The notes under the pieces were generated by a model. The model ran no database searches, had not been told where the DNA came from, and was given only the letters and a program-made list of their open reading frames with translations. A stretch of 64,000 bases of DNA. It comes from Amphiura filiformis. Its lineage: Eukaryota > Echinodermata > Ophiuroidea > Amphilepidida > Amphiuridae. Numbering within the stretch: position 1 is the stretch's first letter; every line of letters starts with the position of its first letter. The stretch covers positions 30,696,204 to 30,760,203 of the forward strand of contig NC_092640.1 of the NCBI RefSeq assembly GCF_039555335.1. Direction: 5' to 3'. The translations under genes and the position numbers were made by a program. This document shows, piece by piece, positions 1-13,217 of the stretch.

Positions 1-96
1 CTCCTTTCCATTGTGAACCATTTTTCTCCAGTGTTTTGTGCTGGGAGACATCTTTAGTTTAACACGCCCGCTCTATGCATTGTTTAAGGCTCAAGT

Positions 97-834
97 CTAT
101 ACAATTGAAAACTTTTAGACTTAAACTTGAATGCAAAATTATAATCACTTGCTGACTTGCGAGTTATCTTTAGTGTCCCCACTTGTTATGATAAACATGT
201 TTTATTAAACATGTTAAGCCATTCCATTTATTTCAATTAAGCCTGCAAGGCTTGATAATCTTTACTTCAATTCTTATGTTATGCATGAATTCGAAGTTAC
301 CTCATTTCGTGAACATTTTGACATTTATTGTGATATTTCTGTATACACAATTGTAAGCTTTTAGACTTAAACTTGGAATTCACAATTATAATCACTTGCT
401 GACTTGCGAGTTATTATCTTATCCATGTCCCCATTTGTTATGATAAACATGTTTTATTAAACATGTTAAGCCATTGAATTAAGTTCAATTAAGCCTGCAA
501 GGCTTGACAATATTTACTTCAATTCTTATGTTATGCATGAATTCGAAGTTACCTCCTTTTGTGAACATTTGACATTTATTGTGATATTTCTGTATATACG
601 ATTGAAAGTTTTTATAGACTTAAACTTGAGTTCGCATTTATAATCACTTGCTGACTTGCGAGTTATTATCTTATCCGTGTACCCACTTGTTATGATAAAC
701 ATGTTTTATTAAACATGTTAAGCCATTAAATTCAATTCAATTAAGCCTGCAAGGCTTGATTATATTACTTCAATTCTTATATTGTTATGCATGAATTCGA
801 AGTGAACATTTGACATTTATTATGATATTTCTGT
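97..834. repeat. Tandem repeat, about 245-bp unit, three copies
   Basis: Three consecutive units begin near 98, 342 and 595. Each holds the same ordered words: CTGCTGACTTGCGAG is approximated by 'cttgctgacttgcgag', then 'gataaacatgttttatta', then 'gcctgcaaggcttga', then 'tatgcatgaattcgaag'. The units differ by scattered substitutions and small indels. No open frame runs through them. The array may continue to the left of the window. It could be a minisatellite or the repeated part of a larger element. Confidence 0.9.
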
Positions 835-1055
835 TTCAAATGATTAACTTGAAAACGTTTAACGCTCTGATAAAACATTTAATGTTTGTGTTAATTTAAA
901 CCGCATAATTTAGCATTAAACATGTTTTCAAAGTTACGTAAAACTTATAACCAATTGATTATTCTTACTTTCCACTAAAACCTGTAAACTTATACATGAC
1001 TCACTGTTACTTTACTTTCACTTAACATGTACATTTATTGGGCGTGGAGGGTGGG

Positions 1056-1393
1056 TTTTTCAATAGAAGTTGATCTCTCGATGATAAAACATGATATGAA
1101 TGAGTAAAAAACCCACTTGCATTTGACCAGCTACAATTATGCCAAGTGATTGGTTGTATCATAGCAACAACAAAACCCTTTAACAAAACCATTATGATTG
1201 CATCAAAACCCTGCACCTGTTTTACATGGGTGAACGCATATCTGAAATCACTGATGTGCGTAACTCCCAAGTGGATCAACGGCTTAACCCATATTATACA
1301 CAAGGGTAAAAAACCCATTTATACGCCTGGCCAAAAATTTTCTCCCCATTGACAATCTGGTTTTAATTCGACTTCGCTTAATTAAACGCCATT
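1056..1393. repeat. Direct repeat copy 1 (about 338 bp)
   Basis: Almost identical to 6519-6857, starting at TTTTTCAATAGAAGTTG and ending at TTAATTAAACGCCATT. It contains open frames on both strands, but the same frames occur in the second copy only because the DNA is copied. The ends are not the TG...CA of a typical LTR and I see no pol-like sequence between the copies, so this may be a young interspersed element or a local duplication. Confidence 0.85.
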
Positions 1394-3040
1394 GTCAATG
1401 AACTCAAAAACAAAAAACATGGGAGACAACACTTTTTGTGGTGGTCATGTTCTATACCAACCGAGAGATCATTTGGTTTATTTATAAAGAATATCCTCTA
1501 TGGGATTTCTTAAGTATCTCATACCAAAGAAAAATGCCCTGACACCAGACACAACCATAATCTGCGCGTATTTAAAGGCACATTATTTCTTATGACGTTA
1601 TTAGCACTATAGTAATCTAACAACTTCTAGATTCCATGGGAAAGTGACCCATGACCCGGACAAGACCATAATCCGCAGCCATTTCCGGGCACATGTTATT
1701 CCCTATGATAAATGCCCCAAAGCCAAACATGACCATAATTTGCGCTAATTAAGGGCACAAGTTACCATATACCATTGTTCATCATCCCCGGGGTTCATCA
1801 TATTTCTAATATTCGCTAATTAGCACTATATATCTTATACCATAGGCCTATAATTGAGCCCAAAAAGGTCCCAAAACGCAGACAAAACTATCACGCGCTA
1901 ATTGAAAGGCCATCGCCATATGGAATCATTATCGTGTGTATTTTATAACACTCAATTCAATACTTTTTGCAGATTTCAAATAATGACCATGTCATTTGCC
2001 ATGATTTGTCATAAATGCATATAATTAATGCAGAATATCATTGAAAGCCGAAAAATAACTGCCAAACAAGTTCCTTCATTTCAAAAGGAACTTGCTTAAC
2101 ACCCGCCCCTTTTTTTTTCATTTCAATGATTGCAATGGATGCAAATCATGCAACATGGAACATGCAGCATGAAGTTAGCTGGCGGGCGCTATTCGGCTTT
2201 ATAGGATAAAGAATTATTTCACTTGTGGAGCTTGAGTTGATGATTGTGATTTTAGAGTGGCACAAGATTGGCCAACATAATTACACAAATTACTTTTGGG
2301 TTAAGCGATTAGCACCTCGAGAACTGATTTTAAGCATTGAAGTGGCTAAATGCTTTACAGTATATTTTATTTCTTACACGGTTTTCAATTGTTGAATAAA
2401 ATAAACCCATACTTTGAAATCATACATATCAAACACAACTTCCTATACCAATCCGTTGGCTTTAATACTGTCACTGATACCGAATAGATGCAATTGGAAC
2501 GTAGAAAAACCTAATCAAAACCTTCGTGGGATAAAAGCAGGAAAACCTTCCAATTGCAGCGTGTATCGTTTCAATATTTACAAAGGATTTTCATACAGGA
2601 TCTATAACATTTTTTCTTTTATGAACTTGGTTTACCATTTCGCCTTTGCCAACTGTGAGGTTCATAGCAAGAGAGTTATATCAATATATGTTACCTACTG
2701 GCTTTATTATGCATTTCACGAATTACGTTTCAATTTGTATCCCCAAGGAAACCAAATTAAATGCATTTTAGACTGCTTAATCCTGTACTGTATACTTGTA
2801 GTTCATTGTCCTTTTTTGTTCATTGTTTTACTCTGGTGATGCTCATGCCATTTCCAAATAAAGTTTGCTTGACTTTGTTTTGTGACTACAAACTACTTGC
2901 ATTGGTTTTTGTTTTCATCTGAGCTTCCATCAATTGCCAATTCCATGCTGTCACACCCCTGACAATTATGTTGATGATGCGGTGATGCGACTATTAATAT
3001 TATAATCGACTGTGCATCGATTTTAACGGTTTACAACATC
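1394..3040. other. No gene recognised; degenerate short repeats at 1530-1915
   Basis: Four diverged segments near 1534, 1643, 1707 and 1855 share a pattern of 'ACCATAAT' followed by 'tgcgc' and 'aagggcaca'-like words at roughly 70-150 bp spacing. The rest is AT-rich. A 141-codon open frame at 2414-2839 has no recognisable domain and is treated as chance. Confidence 0.4.
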
Positions 3041-3059
3041 GTTCATCTAAACACGTAAT

Positions 3060-3345
3060 AATTCCTGCATATGTGAGAGACGTTCGCACATCCGGTCCTT
3101 GCGATTTGGTAGAAGAATTTAAATATCACAGATACACATAGGTCATGTGGTTCTTGAGTTATGTTGTAAAGAATGTTGAAACCACAACACTTTTGTAAGA
3201 CGTGTGGACTTACCAACTCCTTAACAACAATACAATAATCCAACACGTTTTCACGGTATATGATTTGTAGAATGAACTTTGCCAAACATCAACGTGTTAT
3301 TTTTCCATGATATATTGATTTAGATAACGAATCAATATATATCCA
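3060..3345 (-). repeat. Interspersed repeat family R1, copy 1 (inverted)
   Basis: The reverse complement matches 32640-32975 and the split copy 38930-39140 plus 40060-40150. Shared words include ATCTAAATCAATATAT, 'acactttgatgttttgcaa'-like sequence and ACAACATAACTCAAGAACCA. All copies carry short open frames that look alike on translation because the DNA is homologous. Its class is unknown. Confidence 0.7.
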
Positions 3346-4172
3346 AGTGTTCATGCATGTCCAAGCGTTCCTGCGTGAAATTGTTTTTAATTTCCATGAG
3401 ATCATGAACTTAGCCTTGTGAAGTACATGTACTGTCAATTGTCGCTTGTTGTAGACTGAACTTTATACCGTGCATGATGTCCACTACACATTTGGCCATA
3501 TCCCACTCGATATTGTTCATGTTCGTAATGTTCACAAGCGGCCTACAATGTATATGCTAATTCCACAACTTCAACACTATGAATTTCTGAAATGAAAGAA
3601 AAATACACAGCAAGAGACAACTGATGCTATACACTGTATGTCTTATACTACTGTTTTATGATATGCAGATATGATTTGTCTGTTAGTGCCTGTTCTGCCA
3701 TGTTTCTTTTTGGACATCTGTAACTTGTAAATATAGGCCTACTCCTTTGTTTTTATTTTTAAAACGCCTATTTGTTATAAAATTGTTTACCATTGTAGCT
3801 CATTGTATGCATGTGGATTCGCAAGCGTGACCTTCGCCCTTTCAACTTAGGCTTGTCTTACTACATTAGTTGTTTAACTATAATGTAAATGGTGGCCAAC
3901 ATCACAACGCACTATGCAATTAGTGGCTTCCTCATATAACTGCTCCTCCTACTTTGTTTACTAAAATCAACATGTTTCTCATCTACTTTGTATAATCATG
4001 TATTCCTTGCCCGTTGCCTACATACATACATATCTTATAGCATATTTGATGTGTCCGCATACTTTATAATACCACCTCAGTATAAACATGAATGCCTATA
4101 TACACAGTTCACCTTTTTAGTATAGGCCTATACTCAAAATATATTTCTTGCCTGTACGAATATGCCATGTGG
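3346..4172. other. AT-rich DNA, nothing recognised
   Basis: No exon-like frame with splice borders, no RNA gene and no repeat shared with the rest of the window was seen here. Confidence 0.4.
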
Positions 4173-4723
4173 TATGCCTATATGTTCCGCATTATTAGCC
4201 AGTACCTAAGGTATTTCCTAACCCTGTAATAAGCATAAGGGTTCTCAGATTTTACATTTGCACAAGTCAATTTGTTTTTGTTTGTTTGTTTTTTGTTTTG
4301 TTTTTCATTCTTTTTAACTAGGCCTCTCGTTATTTACCCTATACTTGCACTCCAAACGTCATAACCATCGATGGAGTATAACTGGTATTAGATTGACAAC
4401 CACCTCAAAGAATTTTAATGCATGCCACTACAATATTTTGATATGCCTATGTTCCATATTATCAGCCAGTGCCTAAGGTATTTGCTACACACTGTAATAA
4501 GCATTTAAGGGTTCTCAAATTTTACAATTGTACGAGACAATTTTTGTTTTTATCATTCTTTTTAACCAAGCCTCTCGCGCTTTACCCGATACTTGCACTC
4601 CAAACGTCCTAAACCATCGGTGGAGTTGTGTGAATGCACGAATTCAACATAACTCGTATTAATTGGCAACCACCCAAAGAATCTCTTTAAACGCATGTAA
4701 TTTATAATTTTTTGATATTAGGC
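4173..4723. repeat. Tandem duplication, about 270-bp unit, two copies
   Basis: The unit starting near 4173 recurs near 4443. Shared words are 'cagccagtacctaaggtatt', TGTAATAAGCAT, GGGTTCTCA and 'actccaaacgtc', followed by 'aaccatcg' and 'caaccacc'. The second copy has a short insertion near 4630. Confidence 0.8.
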
Positions 4724-4890
4724 CTAAGGCCTACTATACTCAATTCCATTTATTTTTATTTATTTTTTCTTCTTGCACTATATTACCTGTATGTATTCTT
4801 TGATATAGTTGCATTAAATTGTATAATGCTGATCCACTAATCGGTCATTTCTACCTTGTTACTAATTTATGTTTTGAAAGACTATTTATA

Positions 4891-5324
4891 TATTTTACTG
4901 CATATCTATATTATATCATTACCCTTACAATTTTGTTTCATTTTAATCTACTAGATGCTATTACTGTATCTGGTATGCTTATTATTTTATATATTACTTA
5001 TACTTCATTTTCCTTATTTGTGACCTAAGTGACCATCCCTATTTGTTTAACCTCCAGAAAAATAAGATATTTTTTCTTGTTGGCCTTCCTTACTTCCCGT
5101 TTTTGTATTTTACTGCATATCTATATTATGTCTATCATTACCCTTACAAATGGGGTTTCATTTTGCTATTACTGTATCTGGTATGCTTATTATTTTTATA
5201 TTTATATTAGGCCTATTACTTATACTTCCATTTTCCTTATTTGCGACTTAAGTGACCATCTCTATTTGTTTACCTCCAGAAAATAAGATATATTTTCTTG
5301 TTTGCCTTCTTTACTTCCCGTTTG
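4891..5324. repeat. Tandem duplication, about 215-bp unit, two copies
   Basis: The unit beginning TATTTTACTGCATATCTATA at 4891 recurs at 5106. Both contain GCTATTACTGTATCTGGTAT and end with 'ttacttcccgttt'. Hydrophobic-looking open frames at 4819-5286 are a by-product of the pyrimidine-rich repeat and are not called as genes. Confidence 0.85.
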
Positions 5325-5329
5325 TACAG

Positions 5330-6515
5330 CAATTGTTCACATCTATTGTTAATCTGGTTAGTTTCTTATGTTATTCAGATGTCAGTTCTAGTAGCTTTTT
5401 TATCCTTTCATTTACTTGATAAGATCCAGACTCTGCCATTATATAGCTGGTCTATCTCTCTTGATAAACAATAGTTTTTCTTTCTCCTTATTCTGTTTTT
5501 CATTATAAATAGAACCATGAATTTAGTGCAACCTCCTTGACCCTACCATTTGTTGCTTAATTACATTTGTTCCCCGCTAGTCCTGCTTGTACTTATTGCC
5601 TACCATAATTAATACAACTTTTATATCCTGAAATATTCGTGTTTAGGCCTATTATTTTTTGACGAAACCATGTCAATCTGAAGCGTCATTAATTCGAACT
5701 TGTGTGATACTAATTCGGGGTTTTTACGTACTCTATATCAACTCGCAATAACTCGAAGATGAATCTGACCGTGCATTTGTATATAAATTGATCCCCCAGT
5801 ATACAGAAGGTACCATAGGTCCTACTACTTGCCCTCCGTCTTACACATCCATGTGCTCGTGTATATTGAGCATGTTTGAAATTAATCTATTTAACCACAT
5901 AATAATATTAATTCATATTATTCATAATTATTCGATCAACTGAAATGCCCCCGCTGGCACTATTTAATGTTTTAATTAACTCGCCTCCTATCTTATGCCT
6001 TTACGCACTCATTTCTTGGCACTGCTTATAGATGTTATACGCGTATTTTAATAGATGTTATACGTAAGGCTTACATTTAATAAAATTTTCAAAAGATACG
6101 AGATAAAGTATAATAGTTGCTTAATCTTTTGCTATATGTATGTTACCCGTATAACTTAATCGCTGTCCTTCGTGGTGATCCTCCTTATTGCTATTTCTGT
6201 TATTTATTATTATCATTATTATTTCATAGTATAAATTAACAGATTATAATCATAACTTGCCTACTCAAGTCCTCTGTCTCTTCCATACCGCCGAAAGACA
6301 AGAATTCCACCATGATGACGCCCCGTCCGTCCTGCTTTACAATCACAATCTATGTAACATTCTACTTGCACTCGATACACTGATTGTTTTACTGTTGCCA
6401 TTTTGTTAATATCCTGTTAGGAGATTCCTATACATTGCCATAGAGCGAATGCAAGCATTAAACATGCCACTGTTTTATATTGACATGCAGCTATTTAACC
6501 ATATAGATGCTTTAA
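5330..6515. other. AT-rich DNA, nothing recognised
   Basis: No supportable gene, RNA or repeat was seen in this stretch. Confidence 0.4.
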
Positions 6516-6518
6516 CCA

Positions 6519-6857
6519 TTTTTCAATAGAAGTTGATCTCTCGATGATAAAACATGATATGAATGAGTCAAAAAACCCACTTGCATTTGACCAGCTACAA
6601 TTATGCCAAGTGATTGGTTGTATCATAGCAACAACAAAACCCTTTAACAAAACCATTATGATTGCATCAAAACCCTGCACCTGTTTTACATGGGTGAACG
6701 CATATCTGAAATCACTGATGTGCGTAACTCCCAAGTGGATCAACGGCTTAACCCATATTATACACAAGGGTAAAAAACCCATTTATACGCCTGGCCAAAA
6801 ATTTTCTCCCCATTGACAATCTGGTTTTAATTCGACTTCGCTTAATTAAACGCCATT
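6519..6857. repeat. Direct repeat copy 2 (about 339 bp)
   Basis: Second copy of the repeat at 1056-1393, about 5.46 kb downstream in the same orientation and differing by only a few bases (for example one extra C near 6570). Its right edge coincides with the left edge of the segment shared with 35924-36300. Confidence 0.85.
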
Positions 6858-7237
6858 ATATTTAGGGGGGTCTTTTCATAGGCCATTACTTTTTTGTATG
6901 TGTAATTGAATAAAAAATCAAAAACATTATTGTTTTGTTTTCTTTCCTTCATTTGTGCTTTGTTTTGCATCGAAAGGGCCAATATCAACAAGTTGTTTGT
7001 AAGAGGTATTGTGTGGGGAAAGATGATTCTTGCATTTTATTTTTTATTTTTATCTTAACAAACAAAAGCAAATTTCTCAGTCATAGTCTTGAAACAGTCA
7101 TGGGTATGCATGCAAAAATATTGCAACAGTACACAGTAGAATATAAAAAACTGACATAGGCCTACATACCACCAACATGACCAACCACGCATGGGAATTG
7201 GGGAAGCAAATACTTTAAAACGAATTATTCCGAATTA
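6858..7237. repeat. Segment shared with gene B intron 1 (5'-region duplication, part 1)
   Basis: Matches 35924-36299 nearly throughout, from TTTAGGGG through 'cattactttttt' and CATCGAAAGGGCCAATATCA to CGAATTATTCCGAATTATAT. Together with 8264-8300 and 9225-9430 it forms a duplicated gene 5' region; in the copy near 36300 these parts are contiguous. The gap here is filled by the LINE remnant at 7239-8263. Confidence 0.8.
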
Positions 7238-7238
7238 T

Positions 7239-8263
7239 ATTTATTTATTTATTTTATTTATTTGGCTTCATACACTGGTTACAATATCAAATAACAAAAT
7301 TAGATAAAAGATGGATAAATATATTGCACAAAGTAAAAGTATAAAAGACATATATATATACATGTGAATAAAACGCACCACGGTAGCCCTACTAGTAATA
7401 GGCCTTTTGACTGTGGTGATCCAAAACCATGCATGCATAAAACCTGGCTATGTCCAGAGAGCTGCTGCCAGTGACTGTAAATTCCCCAGAAATAAATTTT
7501 ATCTCGGGGACAGCGGTTAGTGGGTTGTGAGCTGTCACTGGGTTTTAGCAGTTCTCAGTATATAGCATGGTGTATATAATGTGTAATATAAAAAAAGGCC
7601 CTGTGGTAGGGCTACACCACGGATCCAGCACATGTAGGAGAGATACCAGTGTAGAGGATTGGGATGAACAGGTGCATATCACCTCTAAGACCATCCCACC
7701 TCAAGATCAAAAATTTAATTAAGACACCCTACAAATACATATACACAATTCTTTTATAAAGCGCCGTTACATCTAGACCACAGCGCATAAACAAATTCAA
7801 AGCATAAATACAATATAACAAAACAAAGTGAGCAATAAAAACAGTCAACTTTTTGGGAAGAGATGTGATTTCAATAATTTCTTAAAGACTGGTAATGAGT
7901 TTGCAGTACGAATGGTGATGGGTAAATTGTTCCACAGTCCAGGAGCAGCCAGAGAAAAAGCTTTATTTGCGGCAGAATGGAGAGATTTGGCATTGAACTT
8001 ATGTATAGTAAGCCGTGTTGTATCTGAAGCAGAGCGAAGTCCAGTACGCGATTGATGGTAGGGTGTGAAACAAGAAGCTAGCACAGCTGCATACGGAAAC
8101 CCACGTACAAATGTCAGCCGGCCGAAAATTTAACTCAAAATGAGAATGCAAAAAATTAACCACATTGCTTTTAAAAACAGAAAAAGATGAAGAGGACCTA
8201 ACACTAAAGGGAAGCTGATTCCAAATTGGCACAATGCGGTTAAAAAAACTGGACTTAAAAGCA
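7239..8263 (-). mobile_element. Truncated LINE 3' end, CR1/L2-like (minus strand)
   Basis: On the minus strand 7845-8084 encodes a segment with 'APGLWNNLPITIR' and 'SLPVFKKLLKSHLF', the signature of the extreme C-terminus of CR1/L2-type reverse transcriptases. A second similar tail with 'IPIWNQLPFSVRSS' lies at 8130-8240, so either two fragments are joined or one is frameshifted. The 3' end on the minus strand is an ATTT-type simple repeat at 7239-7262, as expected for this clade. The insertion interrupts a sequence that is continuous near 36300, which gives an empty-site comparison. Only the 3' portion is present; it is not functional. Confidence 0.75.
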
Positions 8264-8838
8264 TATCAACGCAATAAAATTGCAATACTTTAGGGACTTT
8301 AGTAGGCCTACATATGTATTTGAACAGCAATGAAGCCGGCCATAGGCGCGGCTAGGCGTATCATACCATACATTGCAGTTCAAATGAAACATCATCATGA
8401 TCATGACATGCCGTTTGTACGTTGAACACGGCACAGCACATACATCTCGTATGCAGAGAAATCAAATAGCTAGCCGGTCTTTTCAATCCCATCATTTCAA
8501 CCTATTATTATGATGTAGACACGCATGCACGATGATTGCGGCCTAGTCGAGCCTAGCCTGCATGCCAGTCGGCCTGCTGACTCACCGCGTATTAAATGGC
8601 ACAAAAATACCTCAAATTTTGCACAAAACAATCCATGATGTCAAATTATCACATCCAAAGTGTCGCCATGAACGTCAGCTTCAACTTCTCCAGCCAAAGT
8701 TTTCCATTGATAATCAGATTTCATGTAATCATGAAATTAAACCTTGTTTGATGTGTATTCCCATTGTCACAGCATAACGGTTTTCCAACTTGTCTTCAAC
8801 GATAAAGCTGCTAATGAGCGTTGAGGCTACAACCTAAT

Positions 8839-8989
8839 AATTAAAGACCGAATTAAAAAAGACTAGTTTGCGTCTGACGTCATGACAAAGGCCCGCCGTG
8901 ATTGGTTGCTGACCTGCACAGTATGGCATTTTTGGTCTGGTTTACAGGACGGCATACGCAAGCTAGTCTTTTTAATTCGGTCTTCAATT
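8839..8989. mobile_element. Short foldback MITE
   Basis: About 27-bp terminal inverted repeats: AAAGACCGAATTAAAAAAG at the left and CTTTTTAATTCGGTCTT at the right, with CGCAAGCTAGTC/GACTAGTTTGCG inside. Total about 150 bp with no coding capacity. AATT flanks both ends. Confidence 0.8.
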
Positions 8990-9224
8990 ATACAACATAT
9001 GAGTTTGAAAAAATTCTAATGCATAATTCATGAACTTGATATACCCACACCATTGTCGCCACGTGCTAGGTGTTTCTAGAATCCCTATAGAATAAGATTA
9101 ATTTTAATGCTAATTTATTGCACATGCTGAGGAAGCGTGATTACCTTTTGAACATTCGGAAATGGCGATAGGCGAATTTATGTATGGCGCAGAGAGGTGG
9201 GGGATATATATTGGGCTCTCGATA

Positions 9225-9430
9225 TTGGGCGGAAATTAGAGTACTTGTCGGAATATAAATGTGTACAATCGGCCTACATGCCGCGCAATGTGCGGCATTT
9301 TAGGTGTCAATTTCAAAGCATACTACCTCCTGCGGAGGCAGAAAAATACACCAGAAAAATGTGACACAAGGCAGCTATTGGACTTAATGCCTTTTGGAAA
9401 CAAACTCTTCATTTGTAGGTCTATATACAT
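9225..9430. promoter_or_regulatory. Probable promoter/5' region of gene A
   Basis: Immediately precedes the first coding exon of gene A and matches 36346-36560 (shared 'gcggaaattagagtacttgt', 'aatcggcctacatgcc', TGCGGCATTTTAGGTGTCAA). A segment conserved between duplicated copies just upstream of a start codon is consistent with promoter or 5' UTR. No TATA box position or transcription start can be fixed from sequence alone. Confidence 0.4.
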
Positions 9431-9434
9431 AATT

Positions 9435-9476
9435 ATGAGTGCCATGATGGCGTGGAGACTATCTTTCTTGCTAACA
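9435..9476 (+). CDS. Gene A exon 1 (signal peptide start)
   Basis: Encodes 14 codons, MSAMMAWRLSFLLT, followed by the donor GTAAGT. The start is supported by the matching exon of gene B (33810-33857), which shares the MSA..MAW core, the SFLLT end and the identical donor. Phase 0. Confidence 0.75.
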
Positions 9477-12400
9477 GTAAGTACCAATATGGCCACATAG
9501 CCTACTTATTGTCTGTAGGCCTACATGCTTTAATTCCTATGAATATTACTTTAGCTGCGATTTTAAATCATGAATTCGAGAACTTGTCCCGCGCCGGCAC
9601 ATTTCCTTGCTTTTTGTAGTTAGATAGTGTGCCGAGATTGCCGACCAGTATTTCGTTTATATTGTCTAGTTCCATAATTTATTTTGCAACACTATAAATT
9701 ATACTCAGTTATTATATTTTTTTGTGGCGAGCAATCGTTCCCGTGGCGTAGCCAAGAGGGAGAGGGGGCAAAGCTGCAAAGGGGGGGGGGGCGCATGTCG
9801 TTAAAGATAGGCTACATATTTTGTTACATACATAGGCCTACATGATACATGTAATGTTGTGGCGCTCATAAGTATGAGTAAATGAGAAATAACGTTTTGA
9901 TACTATATTCACCATGCTGATTCTACTTTCTCTGGTTTCTTGTATAAATTACAGGTCTACAGACTACACTCAATAAAAACATATACCTATTGGATAGGCC
10001 TATAATGTGCAAATACATGTGAATAAAAATATAATGCATAATTGTACATAGGCTACTCGTAAGTAGTCTGGCCTGTAACAGCAGCATGTAAAGTCTGCAC
10101 AAAAAGTAACTCAGCTGTTATAAATACGCCTATAGATTCAGAACTAATAATTGTTTTCACAATATTTCAGCATAGAGAGAAGCATGATTTATTTACACGC
10201 ATTTTGATACCCCATTCGTCAAATGTCGTTCAATATTAACAACACAGTAGTGCTTTTACAAAAAATACCCGAATTTAAAAGTTGCAGTTTACAGCGATCA
10301 ATGGTTATAATGCCAGCACTGTAAACACGTAAAGCCCGCCATTAGAGACCTTGCGGAATGAAGTTACTTTAACTTTAACTTTAACGTCTAGAGGATTATA
10401 GAGGATTATGTATTCAAAACCACTCTGCCATTAAAGCCGCTTGAAGTTAAAGTTAACGCGAGAATCTATAGTGTGCCGTAAATTATGATGAAATACGTCA
10501 TACTTTAGAACAATAGTTTGCCTATTTCCTCATAGACTACATAATTACCACTTATGTATTATCTAGTTAATAGACCAATTATTGGAAATCTAATTTGGTT
10601 TGGGTAAAAACATGCTACATGTTGCTGAAAATTACTGATTGAATTAAATCAAAATAAATTTTGTTCCAAACGTCACACTTGATATATAATTTTGTGTGTG
10701 CTCATGACGTACACCAAATCAGCTTGCGGAACCAAGTTTTTGGCTTGACTTCAACGCCAAGGGGATTAAGTTCCCGTAAAATGGTCTGGTTTTACTTGAG
10801 CCAGCAGTGTACGATACTTCTGGAAGAGTAAAGCAGGTGCATAACATTTTTATATATAACATGTCATAGGTTGTGCCTGGTAAGAGAGAGAGAGAGAGGA
10901 TAGGGAGGAGGAGAGGGAGGGCATTGGAAGTGGACAGGGAGGTGCTTTGCTGGGAGCCAGGGGGGGGGCGCCCCGTGGGACATCTTCTCTTCCTTCTTGA
11001 CCCTTCCCTTTTGGATGCTGGCCGCCGTGATATTTTACGCTTTTAGGCCCTTTTCTGCCATTTTAAGCCCATTTTGTAAAAACGTTTCCTTTGAGAATCG
11101 GCCCACGCCCTCCTAACAGAAAACCCTGACAAAATCACTGGGGAGGGGGAAACAGGAGTGCAGTGGGTAATTATAGGAGGTCAAGTTTGAGAGAGCGAGT
11201 ACAGATAAAGGGGGAGAAGGAGGGGAAAATAAGGAGAATGTAGGGAAGGGGAAATAGGAGGGGAAGGGGAGAGAGATTCAGAAGGAGGGGAAAGAAATAA
11301 AGAATATGTATTTCATTAGGCTTTGCGAAGTAAATTGGAATATGGAATTGACAAAGCTGACGAGCCTTTATTAAATAATATTATATATATATTGGCCTAT
11401 AACTATCGTAAGAATATTGATTGAAACGTATAGGGCCTAGCTAGTTTCAAAATAATATGATAAGGAGATTAAGGGTCGGTTCATAGTGAATATTCGAAGG
11501 CGAATATTCGGCTTCGAATACTTTTTGTGACGTCAAAATATATACGGCAACGAATAAAAACGGAGTTGAATGGGATTAAATATCGCGCAACTGATAGCGA
11601 GATACTATTGATTTATATGAAAGGCTCGAGGTCACCTAAATATCGTTCGACAAACGATGATTTCAAAAATCCCCAATGAAAATTAAGGAATCTGGAATGA
11701 GCATTTTGAGCGTTTTGACAGTATTTTTGTGGGACATGAGAGCACATCAGACATATCGAATTACATTATGAATACGAAGAATGTCTTTCTGATCAAATAA
11801 TTTTTTGAAATTCACGATATAATACAAATTTTATGACAAATTATTAAAATTTGATATTTTTCACATATTGATATATAACAGTCAACAGTAAATATTATAA
11901 ATCTAATGATGTTTTCTTAAAGTGTATGTAGCTGGGAGGAAAAGCCGACGATCAATTGAAAATTTTGCCCTTTCATATTGAAGATATGGATTTTTTTTCC
12001 CAAAAGACCTAATTTTTTGGTGTTTTTGGGAAAAATCCATATCTTCAATACGAAAGGTCAAAATTTTCAATTGATTGTCGGCTTTTCATCCCACCTACAT
12101 ACATGGCCGTTCCTAGGGATTTTGCCGCCATAGGCAATGCCCCTCCCTGCCGCCCCACCAAAGCATACCAAAAAGGGGGTTACCCCCTTGAAAACTCCTC
12201 AGTTTTGACCTATTTGTATACTGCCCACTACTGATTTCCTCAGTGGCGTAGATTTCTTTTGGACATTGGAGGGATGGGGTTGCCACGGAAAAATAAATCT
12301 TGAATTATAATGCGCGCGAAGCGCGTGAAAAATATTCCCATTTTTTAAGCTAAACTGTTGAAATGTGGTGCAAAAATGAAATAGATGCGCGCGAAGCGCG

Positions 12401-13130
12401 AAAAAAATTGCACCTTTGGGACTGAAATGGCCAAATAAGAGGTGAATTGGTCAGAAACCCACATACAGGCGTCAACATTGGGGGGGAGGGGATGATTGTA
12501 TGGAGCATCCTCCCCTGGCAAAGTATTGGGGGAATTTATCCCCCCCGGATCTACGCCTATCAGCCAATGAAAAAAGTATTCACCGGAAATATATTTGTGG
12601 GAGTTGAAACTATGCAGAACAACCAAAACCACGAGCGTTGGTACCCTATCATTGCGTGTTCTTTTAAAATAAATTCTTGTTTATTTCTATAATTTGTGAA
12701 TCAGACATTAAAACACACTAGCAATGTAGGCCTACACAAGTTCGGAACGCAACTTTCTATTTTTTGACGCGTATTTCGGTCGAATGCCAAAATTGATTGC
12801 TCAATGAATCATGAAATGAGAGCAATACTACTTTGATGATACCGATCTCAAGTGGATATCAGCCAATGAAAAAAGTATTCACCGGAAATATATTTGTGGG
12901 AGTTGAATTTTGTTGAACTCGACAGATATATATTTGGTGGGTCACCGTGGGTGGTCTCATATAACACTTGTGAGGGCTGTCATATTTGTCGTCGCTTCAA
13001 TCATATCTTATGATATTTATATATTTATTTATATATTTCGCTCCTATATTTTATAGTTGAGCACTGTATCTAGTGATGGTTTCACTATAATTTTTTACTA
13101 TATATTTATTTATATATTTATTTATATATT

Positions 13131-13177
<47 letters not shown>

Positions 13178-13182
13178 TATAT

Positions 13183-13217
<35 letters not shown>

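Noticed and set aside
1022-1352. Matching frames here and at 6495-6816 on both strands
   Set aside because: Conserved only because the DNA itself is a recent 339-bp duplicate; both strands are open, with no known domain.
2414-2839. 141-codon open frame on the + strand
   Set aside because: No recognisable domain, AT-driven composition and no splice or paralogue support; a length expected by chance in AT-rich DNA of this size.
4819-5286. Two adjacent hydrophobic frames resembling small membrane proteins
   Set aside because: They lie across a 215-bp tandem duplication of T-rich DNA; hydrophobicity reflects T content.
1056-6857. LTR retrotransposon with 339-bp LTRs
   Set aside because: No TG...CA ends and no gag or pol motifs between the copies.
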